15,821 bases of DNA from Chloroflexota bacterium (lineage in GTDB: Bacteria > Chloroflexota > Dehalococcoidia > Lucifugimonadales > UBA3495). The notes under the pieces were generated by a model. The model had not been told where the DNA came from. It did not search any database and was given only the letters and a program-made list of their open reading frames with translations. Below are positions 15,658 to 15,821 of this stretch, in pieces (position 1 is the stretch's first letter; every line of letters starts with the position of its first letter). Location of the stretch: the NCBI GenBank assembly GCA_022562335.1, contig JADFPM010000030.1, forward strand, positions 1-15,821. Reading direction: 5' to 3'. The position numbers and the translations under genes were made by a program.

Positions 15658-15821
15658 TCAGGCCAGGGGCAGCGATACTTTGACCACTTCCATGTACCTA
15701 AAACTGCGGGCCCGGCTAAAGGCTTTGACCTCCTTCTCTATCCGGGCCGTTTGCCCGGCGGCACTACACTCCACCGGCGCCCTGACGAGATTCCGGCTCA
15801 ACTGCCATCTTCTTGGTTCCA
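15658..15821 (-). CDS. Possible C-terminal end of a minus-strand gene (partial)
   Basis: On the minus strand a frame is open from the window edge to a TGA (complement of 15658-15660), giving about 53 residues that end in RSFRYMEVVKVSLPLA. The mix of charged and hydrophobic residues (ARIEKEVKAFSRA) looks more protein-like than the other frames, of which two close early. I do not recognise the family and the start lies outside the window. If real, it converges with the PspAA gene across an 80-nt gap. Confidence 0.4.
   Translation of the reverse strand, partial: EPRRWQLSRNLVRAPVECSAAGQTARIEKEVKAFSRARSFRYMEVVKVSLPLA

Overview
The window is about 15.8 kb of GC-rich bacterial DNA with tightly packed genes. 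There are no rRNA or tRNA genes, CRISPR arrays or insertion sequences that I could recognise. The pairing of PspA with a PspAA-domain protein, the DUF35/thiolase-like pair, a DUF3326 protein and the base composition would fit an environmental Chloroflexota-like or actinobacteria-like lineage. That placement is an inference; no marker gene here settles it.

Region 1 (1-1761, + strand). A possible gene tail and a short intrinsic-terminator-like hairpin are followed by a zinc-ribbon/OB-fold DUF35 protein and a thiolase-superfamily protein. The thiolase-like protein has no cysteine at the usual nucleophile position. The pair resembles the DUF35 and Ltp2-type partners that act on acyl-CoA side chains.

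Region 2 (2029-12209, + strand). Seven genes run in one direction with short gaps or overlaps: a carboxynorspermidine-decarboxylase-like PLP enzyme (NspC family), a DUF3326 protein, a protein with a Cys-His-Asp transglutaminase-like triad, a two-TM potassium channel with a cytoplasmic RCK-like region, a long divergent SecA (SecA2-like ATPase), an exported Gly/Ser/Arg-rich protein with an EF-hand-like loop, and an unrecognised protein with a winged-helix-like segment. The combination is unusual and is the best candidate here for an undescribed system.

Region 3 (12270-13792, - strand) converges on region 2. It is a two-gene operon of a DUF4178-like protein and a DUF350 membrane protein with four repeated halves, overlapping by ATGA. 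It has a good promoter at 13859-13887.

Region 4 (14334-15577, + strand) is divergent from region 3. It encodes a two-TM small membrane protein, PspA/IM30 and a PspAA-domain protein, with a candidate promoter before the first gene and another before pspA. The two divergent units share GGTACGGT elements next to their promoters. Regions 3 and 4 form a PspA-DUF350-DUF4178 membrane-stress module of the kind often found with polyamine enzymes and K+ channels. In this window those two functions (NspC-like, K+ channel) sit in region 2, so regions 2-4 may be one envelope-homeostasis neighbourhood. A possible minus-strand gene end lies at the right edge.
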